NCBI GenBank assembly: GCA_045599005.1
Contig: JAZRVF010000026.1
Span: forward strand, 71,060 to 135,059
Source of the DNA: Treponema_I sp045599005
Lineage (GTDB): Bacteria; Spirochaetota; Spirochaetia; Treponematales; Treponemataceae
Direction of reading: 5' to 3'
DNA: 64,000 nt
Shown: positions 50,335 to 57,315 of the stretch, one piece after another
Layout of the letters: each line of letters opens with the position of its first letter
Numbering within the stretch: the stretch's first letter is position 1
Translations under genes and position numbers: made by a program
The notes under the pieces: generated by a model
The model's input: only the letters and a program-made list of their open reading frames with translations
What the model was told of the DNA's origin: nothing
Database searches by the model: none

Positions 50335-51624
50335 TCAGTCTGCAAGAGAACGGCATTCAAGATAATACCGTTTCTCAGTGGCTTCTCCCATTGAGAAACT
50401 TTTGCGGGGAAGGGGACCGTTTGTTGCAATTGTCTGGAAAAAACTGTCCTTTGCGATCGGCGGCAGAAGAATTCCCACTGAAGAAGCCTTTCTGCTTAGG
50501 CGGAGAACTTCGTCAGCCCCATGGATAAAATCAATCTCCCAATTTCTGCCTTCCATGATTCTGTCCAATGCCGGCTGAAGTCTGCTGACAGCCAGCTCCT
50601 TGATATCTGTGTGAAGAAGAAGACACTTCAGTTCTCCGTTCTCCATGAATTCAAAGCCGAAATCCGCTTTACTTGAACCGACGGTTCTTTCCAGTTCTTC
50701 TGCGCTGGAAAGAGATGTCACCGTTCCTTCAAGCATGGAAGCCAGTTTTTCTGCAACGTCACGCCCTTCTGCCCCGAACAGAACCCTGTGGATCGGCTCA
50801 AAAGTCAGACCTTTGTCATAAATGCTGACAATCTCGACAAGGGCATAACGGCAGGGATGATTCTCTCTGTCAGCCTCGGGAACATCAGCTTTCAGTTCGT
50901 CCCATACGGCTTTTGCTGTTGCAAGTGAATGGTTTCCGTCTCCGGCTGCAAAAAGAAAAGTGCTTCCGTCCGGCTGTCTGTTCTGTTCTGCAAGCTCGTC
51001 CAATGCTTTCTGAACCAGTTCCTCATCTGCTTCTGCCAGAGCCCAGCCGGTGATATGTCCGCCTTTTTCCATTAAATCCGTGTCGTAAAGCGGTTTCTGT
51101 TTCCTGGCGGCATTTCCAGCGGCCTCAACAAGAAGTCCGCGGGCATCATCAGCCAGAAGCATGATATGGGGCGTCTCAACAGTCGCATTTTTCCGGATGG
51201 CAACTCTGGGCGGAATTCTGTCTACAATTGTCTGCTCGGTTGAACGGATCAGCGCCTTTGAAAAAGGTTTCCATTCATAGGCCTCCAGATCAATGGCACC
51301 GATCAGGCCGCATCTTCTGTGTCCGTATTCTGTAGTTCTTTCTATATAGATGAATGAATTTACAGGTGTGTCAAAAACAGATTCTCTGTATTCCTTCATT
51401 GTTCTGTTGATTTTCTCAATGCGTTCGGTTCTGTCACCCTCATTCAGGTACACTTCCGGAAAAATGATGTTCAGAGTTGAAGGATTCCCTTTGGTATTGG
51501 CGGCGCACCGGCTCCAGTATTCTTTGTCCTGGGTGAACTGGTCACAGGCGATTACAGCCCACTGTTCCATGTCTGATCTGTTTTTGGGAAGCAGAATTCC
51601 TGCTTTTACAAATGCATTTTTCAT
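50335..51624 (-). CDS. DUF1015-family protein
   Basis: A 429-residue protein of the DUF1015 family: EQWAVIACDQFTQDKEYW near the N-terminus and the family signature AAGDGNHSLATAKAVW at about residue 225. The family is widespread, sometimes annotated as a kinase-like or ParB-like protein, and has no established reaction. It is divergent from rpoN with a 55-base gap in which both genes have a -10-like box 6-7 bases from the start codon (TATATT for this gene). No ribosome site is visible. The tRNA-Leu gene follows 56 bases after its stop. Confidence 0.85.
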   Translation of the reverse strand: MKNAFVKAGILLPKNRSDMEQWAVIACDQFTQDKEYWSRCAANTKGNPSTLNIIFPEVYLNEGDRTERIEKINRTMKEYRESVFDTPVNSFIYIERTTEYGHRRCGLIGAIDLEAYEWKPFSKALIRSTEQTIVDRIPPRVAIRKNATVETPHIMLLADDARGLLVEAAGNAARKQKPLYDTDLMEKGGHITGWALAEADEELVQKALDELAEQNRQPDGSTFLFAAGDGNHSLATAKAVWDELKADVPEADRENHPCRYALVEIVSIYDKGLTFEPIHRVLFGAEGRDVAEKLASMLEGTVTSLSSAEELERTVGSSKADFGFEFMENGELKCLLLHTDIKELAVSRLQPALDRIMEGRNWEIDFIHGADEVLRLSRKASSVGILLPPIAKDSFFQTIATNGPLPRKSFSMGEATEKRYYLECRSLAD

Positions 51625-51679
51625 GCTCAGAAATATATCAAATCAGTTTTCTTTATGCTACACTCAAGACGTGAGTGCC

Positions 51680-53098
51680 ATGGAAATGTCCATCTATGCA
51701 AGGATGGCGCAGCAGCAGAAATTATCTCCCCAAATGATACAGCAGGCAAATCTTCTTCAGCTGTCTTCCGATGATCTCAGGGCAGAAATTTTTGCTGAGA
51801 TTGAAAAAAATCCGGCTTTGGAAATTACAGGGGATTCTTCCTACCTGTCAGCAAAAGACAGTGATGATCACCAGAAATTTCTTGAGAGCACTCCTGATGA
51901 GGGCCCCACATTGCAGGAGCATCTTCTGGAGCAGTGGTCTGTGACTCCTCTTGAAGATTTTCCTCTTCGAGGACGGATTCTTGGTGAGCAGCTGATCCAG
52001 AATCTTGATGAACATGGTTTTTTTATTGAACCATGCGGAAATTTCCTTGAAGAAGATGATTCCCCCGGGCTTCTGGATTATGTCCTGAAAAAGCTTCATT
52101 CACTGGATCCTTCCGGCGTATGCTGTAAGGGTGTGGCAGAAAGTCTTGCAATCCAGGCAGAGAACCGGAAAAACTGCCCACCGCTGGTGCCTGACCTTCT
52201 GTATAATCATTTCCCGCTGCTGGACCCGCCCCGTCCGCCGCTTATTCTCCGTAAACTGAATGCTCTTTCCCCTGAAGACAATCCCGCCGGCATGGATTAT
52301 TCCGTGCTGACAGAATCTGATATAGAAGATGCGCTTGACTTCATCCGCACCCTGAATCCTCATCCGGCACAGGATTTTCCTTCCGGGAACAGCACAGTGT
52401 TCGCAAATCCCGATGTTATTGTGCGTAAGGCATCCGATGAAGAAGTTGAAGACGGAAGTGATGATTTTGTTGTCGAACTGACATCTGGTCAGCTGCCGAC
52501 AGTTGCAGTCTCCGAGGATTTCAGAAAGCTGGCAGAAACAAAAGGAGCCGCTGGCCGCTATGCGTCAGAGGCAGTACGCAATGCCAGGGACTTTCTTTCA
52601 GCAGTGGAACAGAGAACCCGGACTCTGTTCCTTATCTCCAATGCGATTGTGTCTCATCAGAAGGAGTTTTTCCGAAAAGGAAGATCTGCTCTGGTGCCGC
52701 TTAAGATGGCCGAGGTTGCTGAGGAAACCGGCCTTCATGAAGCGACAGTTTCCCGTGCTGTAAACGGAAAGTTTCTCCGGTGCGCTTTCGGTGTTTTTGA
52801 GTTGAGATCATTTTTCACAGGATCAGGCGGTGTAAAAGCTGCAAAATCTGTTGCGGCAAAAACTTCCGCAGATGATTCTGAAGCTTTACCTGTGTCAGAA
52901 GATTCCGTGCTTTCAAAAGAGGCTGTCCAGGCGCAGATCCGGCAGATCCTTTCAGAACATGAGGCAAGCGGCAGTACAAAAAAACTTTCTGATGAGAAAA
53001 TCGCCACTGCACTCAAAGAACGGGGCATCGACATTTCCCGGCGGACTGTCGCAAAATACAGGTCCCAACTGAACATAAAATCCTCTTTTGACCGGTAA
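51680..53098 (+). CDS. rpoN: RNA polymerase sigma-54 factor
   Basis: Sigma-54 directs RNA polymerase to -24/-12 promoters and needs an ATPase activator. The 472-residue protein has region I with LSPQMIQQANLLQLSSDDLR, an acidic region II, a core-binding region, a helix-turn-helix with PLKMAEVAEETGLHEATVSRAVN, and the RpoN box SRRTVAKYRSQL near the end. Start choice is open: ATG 51680 is used here, but an in-frame GTG at 51671 lies exactly 6 bases after a TACACT -10-like box, which would suit a leaderless mRNA. No activator gene is in the window. It heads the rpoN-hpf-hprK-ptsH region. Confidence 0.93.
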   Translation: MEMSIYARMAQQQKLSPQMIQQANLLQLSSDDLRAEIFAEIEKNPALEITGDSSYLSAKDSDDHQKFLESTPDEGPTLQEHLLEQWSVTPLEDFPLRGRILGEQLIQNLDEHGFFIEPCGNFLEEDDSPGLLDYVLKKLHSLDPSGVCCKGVAESLAIQAENRKNCPPLVPDLLYNHFPLLDPPRPPLILRKLNALSPEDNPAGMDYSVLTESDIEDALDFIRTLNPHPAQDFPSGNSTVFANPDVIVRKASDEEVEDGSDDFVVELTSGQLPTVAVSEDFRKLAETKGAAGRYASEAVRNARDFLSAVEQRTRTLFLISNAIVSHQKEFFRKGRSALVPLKMAEVAEETGLHEATVSRAVNGKFLRCAFGVFELRSFFTGSGGVKAAKSVAAKTSADDSEALPVSEDSVLSKEAVQAQIRQILSEHEASGSTKKLSDEKIATALKERGIDISRRTVAKYRSQLNIKSSFDR

Positions 53099-53131
53099 TC
53101 CTCTCGTTTCGCCCATCTTGTAAAAAAAATT

Positions 53132-53160
53132 TTGCCTTTTCAGGTTTTTGTGTTTATACT
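53132..53160 (+). promoter_or_regulatory. Promoter of the 50-residue gene and hpf
   Basis: TTGCCT (53132-53137), spacer of 17, TATACT (53155-53160), 9 bases before the ATG. Confidence 0.6.
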
Positions 53161-53169
53161 TTTGACGGA

Positions 53170-53322
53170 ATGCGGACAACCTCTGCAATGGCAGATGGAA
53201 TTCCGCCCGGAAATCCGCTTCCGGTGGATTTTGACAAGGATTATTACAGGAAGCGTGATAAAAATTACGTCCATGTGGTTTTTACCGCTATCCATGACTC
53301 ACCGCTGAGGCGGGATTTTTAA
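53170..53322 (+). CDS. Unrecognised 50-residue protein upstream of hpf
   Basis: A short frame beginning MRTTSAMADGIPPGNP and ending in AIHDSPLRRDF. It has many Asp, Arg and Tyr residues in the middle (FDKDYYRKRDKNY). It runs from a good promoter to 10 bases before the hpf start; the hpf ribosome site AAGGAG begins at its stop codon, as expected for a two-gene operon. No family recognised. No ribosome site of its own is seen; the ATG lies 9 bases after the -10 box. It may be a leader peptide or a small protein. Confidence 0.5.
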   Translation: MRTTSAMADGIPPGNPLPVDFDKDYYRKRDKNYVHVVFTAIHDSPLRRDF

Positions 53323-53332
53323 AGGAGCAAAC

Positions 53333-53623
53333 ATGAATACAACAGTCAATGCAGTGGGATTTGTCCTGGACCAGGATCAGAACGACCTGATCAACAAAAA
53401 ACTTTCACGCATCAAATATGCAGAAGATCTGGTCTCAACTTGTGCCATCAAAGTAAAGGAAGATAAAAAATTCTATTTTGACGCCTCAATTTCTTTCAGA
53501 TGGGGTGCATCTGCCCACATTGAGGCTGATGACTATGATTTTGCAGCCGCTCTCAACAAACTGATGGATGTTACAGACAACAAAATCAAAAAGGAAAAAG
53601 ACAAAATCCAGGAAAAGAACTGA
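53333..53623 (+). CDS. hpf: Ribosome hibernation promoting factor (short HPF/YfiA type)
   Basis: A 96-residue member of the HPF/YfiA family, which binds the 30S subunit near the decoding centre and stores ribosomes as inactive forms in stationary phase. It has a helix-strand layout with NDLINKKLSRIKYAEDLVST, strands around FYFDASISFRW, and AHIEADDYDFAAALNKLMD followed by a lysine-rich helix. It is a short form without the C-terminal dimerisation domain. The start follows AAGGAG. The place downstream of rpoN is the common one in bacteria. Confidence 0.8.
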   Translation: MNTTVNAVGFVLDQDQNDLINKKLSRIKYAEDLVSTCAIKVKEDKKFYFDASISFRWGASAHIEADDYDFAAALNKLMDVTDNKIKKEKDKIQEKN

Positions 53624-53658
53624 TTTCTTCTCTCCAGACTGATTCAATCACTTTTAGG

Positions 53659-53703
53659 CAGGCACTTTCAGGGCTGAAAAAGCATATGGAGTGCCTGTTT
53701 TTG
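53659..53703 (+). terminator. Terminator after hpf
   Basis: CAGGCACT (53659-53666) pairs with AGTGCCTG (53690-53697), followed by TTTTT. Confidence 0.85.
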
Positions 53704-53720
53704 TTTGATTGTGATTATGA

Positions 53721-53749
53721 TTGCTAAAAATCCCTTTAGGGGTTATATT
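53721..53749 (+). promoter_or_regulatory. Promoter of hprK, leaderless geometry
   Basis: TTGCTA (53721-53726), spacer of 17, TATATT (53744-53749), then 7 bases to ATG. No Shine-Dalgarno sequence at the usual distance. Confidence 0.55.
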
Positions 53750-53756
53750 ATTCTTC

Positions 53757-54746
53757 ATGGCTGACAAGGAATTCACAGTTCTAGACTTGCTCGATTTGGA
53801 TCTTAAGGGACACAACTCCCTTGATCTGCATTGTGTCTGCGGGCGTAAAGGTCTTGTACGCAGCATCAGGAATCCTGATATCAACCGTCCGGGACTTGCT
53901 CTTTCAGGTTTTTTTGATTCCTTCGCTTTCCAGCGTGTTCAGCTTTTTGGCCGCGGTGAAGTTGCTTATCTTCAGAAACTTTTCAGCGAAAGCAATACGG
54001 ATACAGTCAGACAGTTTTTTTCTTACGAAATTCCGTGCTGTGTATTCACCCATGATCTGGACGTGCCGGAAGATTTCGTCGCTTTTGCAGAGGAAGCCGG
54101 GTGTTCAGTTCTGTCCACCGATCTGGAATCTACGGAGTTCTCCACAAGACTGCTCCGTGTCTTCTCGAATATTTTTGCACCGAAGCGCACTATCCACGGT
54201 GTTCTTGTAGAAGTTTTCGGTGTCGGTATCATCCTGATCGGTGATTCAGGTGTCGGTAAAAGTGAGACCGCTCTGGAGCTGATTGAGCGAGGACATCGTC
54301 TTGTCGCTGATGACATTGTTGAACTGCGCTGTGTGAACGGAAATACTGTTCTCGGTCAGGGTGCCAATAAGATCATAAGTCATCACATGGAAGTGCGGGG
54401 CCTTGGCATCATCAATGTTGAGCAGCTTTACGGTGTCGGTGCCATCCGCGAGCAGAAAGAAGTCCAGCTTGTGGTCAAACTTGAGGAATGGGATGTGAAC
54501 AAGGTTTACGACCGTCTTGGCACAGCGGAACTCAACATGGAGCTTCTGGGTGTAAAAATCCCGATGCTTGAGATTCCTGTAAAACCTGGCCGGAATGTTC
54601 CTATCATTGTTGAGACAGCTGCCATGAACGAGCGTCTTAAGTCAATGGGTTACCATTCTGCAAGAGATTTCAACCAGAATGTTCTGAAATGGATTGAATC
54701 TGGCGAGGCGCAGAATGCTTATTACGGCGGAGACGATTCCTACTGA
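53757..54746 (+). CDS. hprK: HPr kinase/phosphorylase
   Basis: HprK phosphorylates a regulatory serine of HPr using ATP or pyrophosphate and removes it with phosphate, linking carbon state to gene control. The 329-residue protein has the N-terminal domain (1-130) and a C-terminal kinase domain with Walker A GDSGVGKSETALELIERGH at about 162, LVADDIVELRC and the HprK signature EVRGLGIINVEQLYG. The start at 53757 is fixed by the promoter, 7 bases upstream, and by the conserved N-terminus MADKEFTVLDLLD. It is followed by ptsH after 66 bases. Treponemes often keep HPr and HprK without full PTS permeases. Confidence 0.95.
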   Translation: MADKEFTVLDLLDLDLKGHNSLDLHCVCGRKGLVRSIRNPDINRPGLALSGFFDSFAFQRVQLFGRGEVAYLQKLFSESNTDTVRQFFSYEIPCCVFTHDLDVPEDFVAFAEEAGCSVLSTDLESTEFSTRLLRVFSNIFAPKRTIHGVLVEVFGVGIILIGDSGVGKSETALELIERGHRLVADDIVELRCVNGNTVLGQGANKIISHHMEVRGLGIINVEQLYGVGAIREQKEVQLVVKLEEWDVNKVYDRLGTAELNMELLGVKIPMLEIPVKPGRNVPIIVETAAMNERLKSMGYHSARDFNQNVLKWIESGEAQNAYYGGDDSY

Positions 54747-54812
54747 GGTGGAAATACCGCATTCTTTTGCGGAAACATATATTTGGTTTTATGAATGTCC
54801 AAGGAGATTAGA

Positions 54813-55085
54813 ATGGCAAAAGCAGAAAAAATGGTGACTGTTCGCAACAGAGCTGGAATTCATGCACGTCCGGCTGCTTTGATTGCGCAGACTGCAAATA
54901 AATTCGCGTCAGAGATCCTCATTGAAAAAGATTCAACAACAATCAATGCAAAATCAATCATGGGTGTAATTACTATGGCTGCCGGATATAACACCGTGCT
55001 GACTGTGACTGCAGAAGGAAGCGATGCTAAAGCTGCAGTAGATGCAATCAATGCACTTTTTGAGAACAAGTTTGAAGAAGAATAA
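54813..55085 (+). CDS. ptsH: Phosphocarrier protein HPr
   Basis: A 90-residue HPr with both phosphorylation sites: His17 in NRAGIHARPAAL (from enzyme I) and Ser48 in NAKSIMGVIT (from HprK). The start is MAKAEKMVTV, after AAGGAG with 6-base spacing; an ATG six codons upstream precedes that site and is less likely. The gene follows hprK. With Ser and His both present it can link sugar uptake signals to regulation. No enzyme I or permease is in the window. Confidence 0.95.
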   Translation: MAKAEKMVTVRNRAGIHARPAALIAQTANKFASEILIEKDSTTINAKSIMGVITMAAGYNTVLTVTAEGSDAKAAVDAINALFENKFEEE

Positions 55086-55112
55086 AAAATCATTTCTTCA
55101 TTTATGAATAAG

Positions 55113-55168
55113 AAAAGCTGAAAGCAGATAATCCGATTCGGTAGACTGTCTTTCAGCTTTTTTTCTTT
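55113..55168 (+). terminator. Terminator after ptsH
   Basis: AAAAGCTGAAAG and CTTTCAGCTTTT form a perfect 12-base-pair stem followed by a T run. Confidence 0.88.
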
Positions 55169-55224
55169 AAATCCTTCAGGAAGACTTGCGTTTTGTATTG
55201 ACATGTAGTAAAGTGTATAGTGTT

Positions 55225-55839
55225 ATGAAAGGACTAACCGAACGTCAGACTCAAGTATTGAATTTTATCCAGTCTTATTCTGAAGCAAATATGTGCCCTC
55301 CCACGGTGCGTGAGATTTCCCAGCATTTCCAGGTTTCGCTCAAGGCAATTCAGGATCATATTGCTGCTTTGCGGCGTAAAGGTTATCTGTCTCAGTCAGA
55401 CAAAAAATCCCGTTCACTCCGCGTTCTGAAAACCGATATTCCTTCAGTTCAGAAAACGAGCAAACTTATTCAGATTCCTCTTTTAGGTACTGTCGCGGCC
55501 GGTCGTCCCCTTTTCTGCGAAGAAAACTATGAATCTTCCGTTTCCATTTCAAATTCAGGACTGGCTTCCGGTCAGAAATACTTTGCCCTTCATGTCCGTG
55601 GAACCAGCATGATCAATGCAGGAATCCTTAACGGAGATCTTGCGATAATCCGACAGTGTGAGACAGCTGCAGACGGAGAGATTGTTGTTGCTCTGATTGA
55701 TGATTCTGTTACTCTCAAACGGTTCTTCAAGGAGCCGACACGCATCCGGCTTCAGGCTGAAAACCCTGACTTCATGCCGATTTATTGTCAGGATGTCCGT
55801 ATTTTGGGTGTGCTTTCGCAGATAATCCGGACTTATTGA
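55225..55839 (+). CDS. lexA: LexA repressor
   Basis: LexA represses the SOS regulon and cleaves itself when RecA filaments form. The 204-residue protein has a winged helix (PTVREISQHFQVSLKAIQDH, about 26-45) and the S24 protease domain with cleavage site Ala92-Gly93 in GTVAAGRP, nucleophile Ser128 in VRGTSM and Lys165 in VTLKRFF. TTGTAT, a spacer of 17 and TATAGT end 3 bases before the ATG, so the promoter touches the start; a LexA site could overlap it. The gene overlaps holA by one base. Confidence 0.92.
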   Translation: MKGLTERQTQVLNFIQSYSEANMCPPTVREISQHFQVSLKAIQDHIAALRRKGYLSQSDKKSRSLRVLKTDIPSVQKTSKLIQIPLLGTVAAGRPLFCEENYESSVSISNSGLASGQKYFALHVRGTSMINAGILNGDLAIIRQCETAADGEIVVALIDDSVTLKRFFKEPTRIRLQAENPDFMPIYCQDVRILGVLSQIIRTY

Positions 55840-56879
55840 TGACTTCTGTTTCTCCTGCAATTTTTCTATACACGGGGGCAGAAATCGGAGAGCGTAATGA
55901 TGCGATTTCTCAGTTCCGGAGTGATGTCGAAAAGAAACTTGGTGAGTGTGATTATCATCTGCTCTACGCCGGGGATACTTCCGTTTCCCAGGTGGTTTCC
56001 CTTCTCCAGAACGGCTCGCTTTTTGCTTCTGCCCGTTTTGTTGTGCTTCGTAATGCTGAACTGATCAAAAAAAAGGAAGACATTGATCTGCTTGGACAGT
56101 GGGTGAAGCTGGCGGCTCTGCAACCGGAACAGGATGCCTTTCTGTTTCTTGTGTCTGACGAGACAGGTGTTGATAAAAAACTTGAGGCTCTTGTTCCGAA
56201 GGATAACAGACGGATTTTCTGGGAGATGTTTGAAGACCGGAAAGCGCAGTGGGTAACGGGCTTTTTCCGGAAAAACGGTTTTTCGATTGAACCGGAGACA
56301 GCAGAAGTCATTCTGGACATGGTCGAGAACAACACCGAATCTTTGCGTTCAGAATGCAGCCGGTTCTTTCTGGTTTTTGACAAGTCTCACGCTATTACTC
56401 CTGAAGACGCTGAGTCAATTCTTGTACATAACCGTGAGGAGAATGCATTTTCTCTGTTCGGTGCAATGGTTGAATCCTCGGACGGAACCGGAGTTCAGCT
56501 GGAGAAATGTCTTTCCATTCTTCAGAAGATACGACAGTCAAAAGATAATAACAGTGTGTCCTTGCTTGCTCTTCTGGCTTCCTGTTTCCGGAAAGTCAAA
56601 ATCTGGCATTCCCTGCTTGACGAAAACCCGCATCCAACCTCTTTTGATTTCAAAAAATCCGGATTTTCTACGCAGAAAATGCAGAGTCAATACAGAAATG
56701 CCGCGAAAAACTGGAGTCCCAGGTATATCGATCTGATTCTGAATTCAATTTCAGAAACTGATATGTCTATCAGGCAAACCGGTTCGGGAACAGAAGATTT
56801 CCTTCTTCAATCGTTGATATATACGATTGTCGTACGAAAAGGCGCTCCCTTGACCAGATATTCCTGTCTGGATTTTTAG
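55839..56879 (+). CDS. holA: DNA polymerase III subunit delta
   Basis: The delta subunit opens the sliding clamp in the clamp loader. The 346-residue protein has the expected low-similarity AAA+-like fold: PAIFLYTGAEIGERNDAISQ at the start where family members have a degenerate P-loop, then GSLFASARFVVLRNAELI and a C-terminal helical domain with NNSVSLLALLASCFRKV and TGSGTEDFLLQSLI. It starts on the lexA stop (TGATG) and is convergent with a PC4-like gene, overlapping it by 4 bases. The identification rests on layout and fold pattern more than on sharp motifs. Confidence 0.75.
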   Translation: MTSVSPAIFLYTGAEIGERNDAISQFRSDVEKKLGECDYHLLYAGDTSVSQVVSLLQNGSLFASARFVVLRNAELIKKKEDIDLLGQWVKLAALQPEQDAFLFLVSDETGVDKKLEALVPKDNRRIFWEMFEDRKAQWVTGFFRKNGFSIEPETAEVILDMVENNTESLRSECSRFFLVFDKSHAITPEDAESILVHNREENAFSLFGAMVESSDGTGVQLEKCLSILQKIRQSKDNNSVSLLALLASCFRKVKIWHSLLDENPHPTSFDFKKSGFSTQKMQSQYRNAAKNWSPRYIDLILNSISETDMSIRQTGSGTEDFLLQSLIYTIVVRKGAPLTRYSCLDF

Positions 56880-57100
56880 ATCTCTGAATTCTCCAGCAAT
56901 TCTTTAAGCGACAGAAGTTCCTCTTTTGTGAGGGTAACTCCCTTTCCCATCTTTGAGTGATCTGGAGACCAGCTCCGGATGTCAAATTTCGGATCCCGTC
57001 CACCCCACGAAACCAGATTAAGTTCTGTTGTCCATCCGCTTTTGTTCTGTCCGATGATGCCAAGTTTGTTTTTGATGTCAAAGGAAAAATCGTCTGCCAT
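56876..57100 (-). CDS. PC4/YdbC-family ssDNA-binding protein
   Basis: A 74-residue protein of the bacterial PC4 (YdbC) family: SGWTTELNLVSWGGRDPKFD followed by IRSWSPDHSKMGKGVTLT and a C-terminal helix KEELLSLKELLENS. Relatives bind single-stranded DNA as dimers through a curved beta sheet; the bacterial role is not settled. The start follows TTGGAGG. A perfect extended -10 (TGTTATAAT) lies upstream at 57134-57142. It is convergent with holA and ends in a 4-base overlap with it. Confidence 0.85.
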   Translation of the reverse strand: MADDFSFDIKNKLGIIGQNKSGWTTELNLVSWGGRDPKFDIRSWSPDHSKMGKGVTLTKEELLSLKELLENSEI

Positions 57101-57133
57101 AAAAAGCCTCCAAAAATTTCTAGATCCATTTAA

Positions 57134-57142
57134 ATTATAACA
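57134..57142 (-). promoter_or_regulatory. Extended -10 promoter of the PC4-like gene
   Basis: TGTTATAAT on the minus strand, about 34 bases before the start codon; no clear -35. Confidence 0.6.
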
Positions 57143-57185
57143 GTGGAATTGAAAAAAGGATAAAAAAAATCAGAAAAAAAACATA

Positions 57186-57218
57186 TTTGTTGTAACAAAC
57201 TAAATATTGGTGTATTTT
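57186..57218 (+). promoter_or_regulatory. Promoter and palindrome of the repeat lipoprotein gene
   Basis: TTGTAA (57190-57195), spacer of 17, TATTTT (57213-57218). The -35 lies inside a palindrome TTTGTT-GT-AACAAA (57186-57199), a possible operator. Confidence 0.55.
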
Positions 57219-57260
57219 ATACTATTAGAGGTGGTTTGCCCGAATCACGGAATAAAATTA

Positions 57261-57300
57261 ATGATGCCTGTTTTTGCCGAACAGTAAAAAACAGTATCAT
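57261..57300 (+). promoter_or_regulatory. Leader stem-loop before the repeat lipoprotein gene
   Basis: ATGAT/ATCAT and CTGTTTTT/AAAAACAG pair to form a hairpin whose base ends just before the GGAGG ribosome site. It could affect mRNA stability or translation. Confidence 0.5.
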
Positions 57301-57315
57301 AAATATGGAGGAAAT

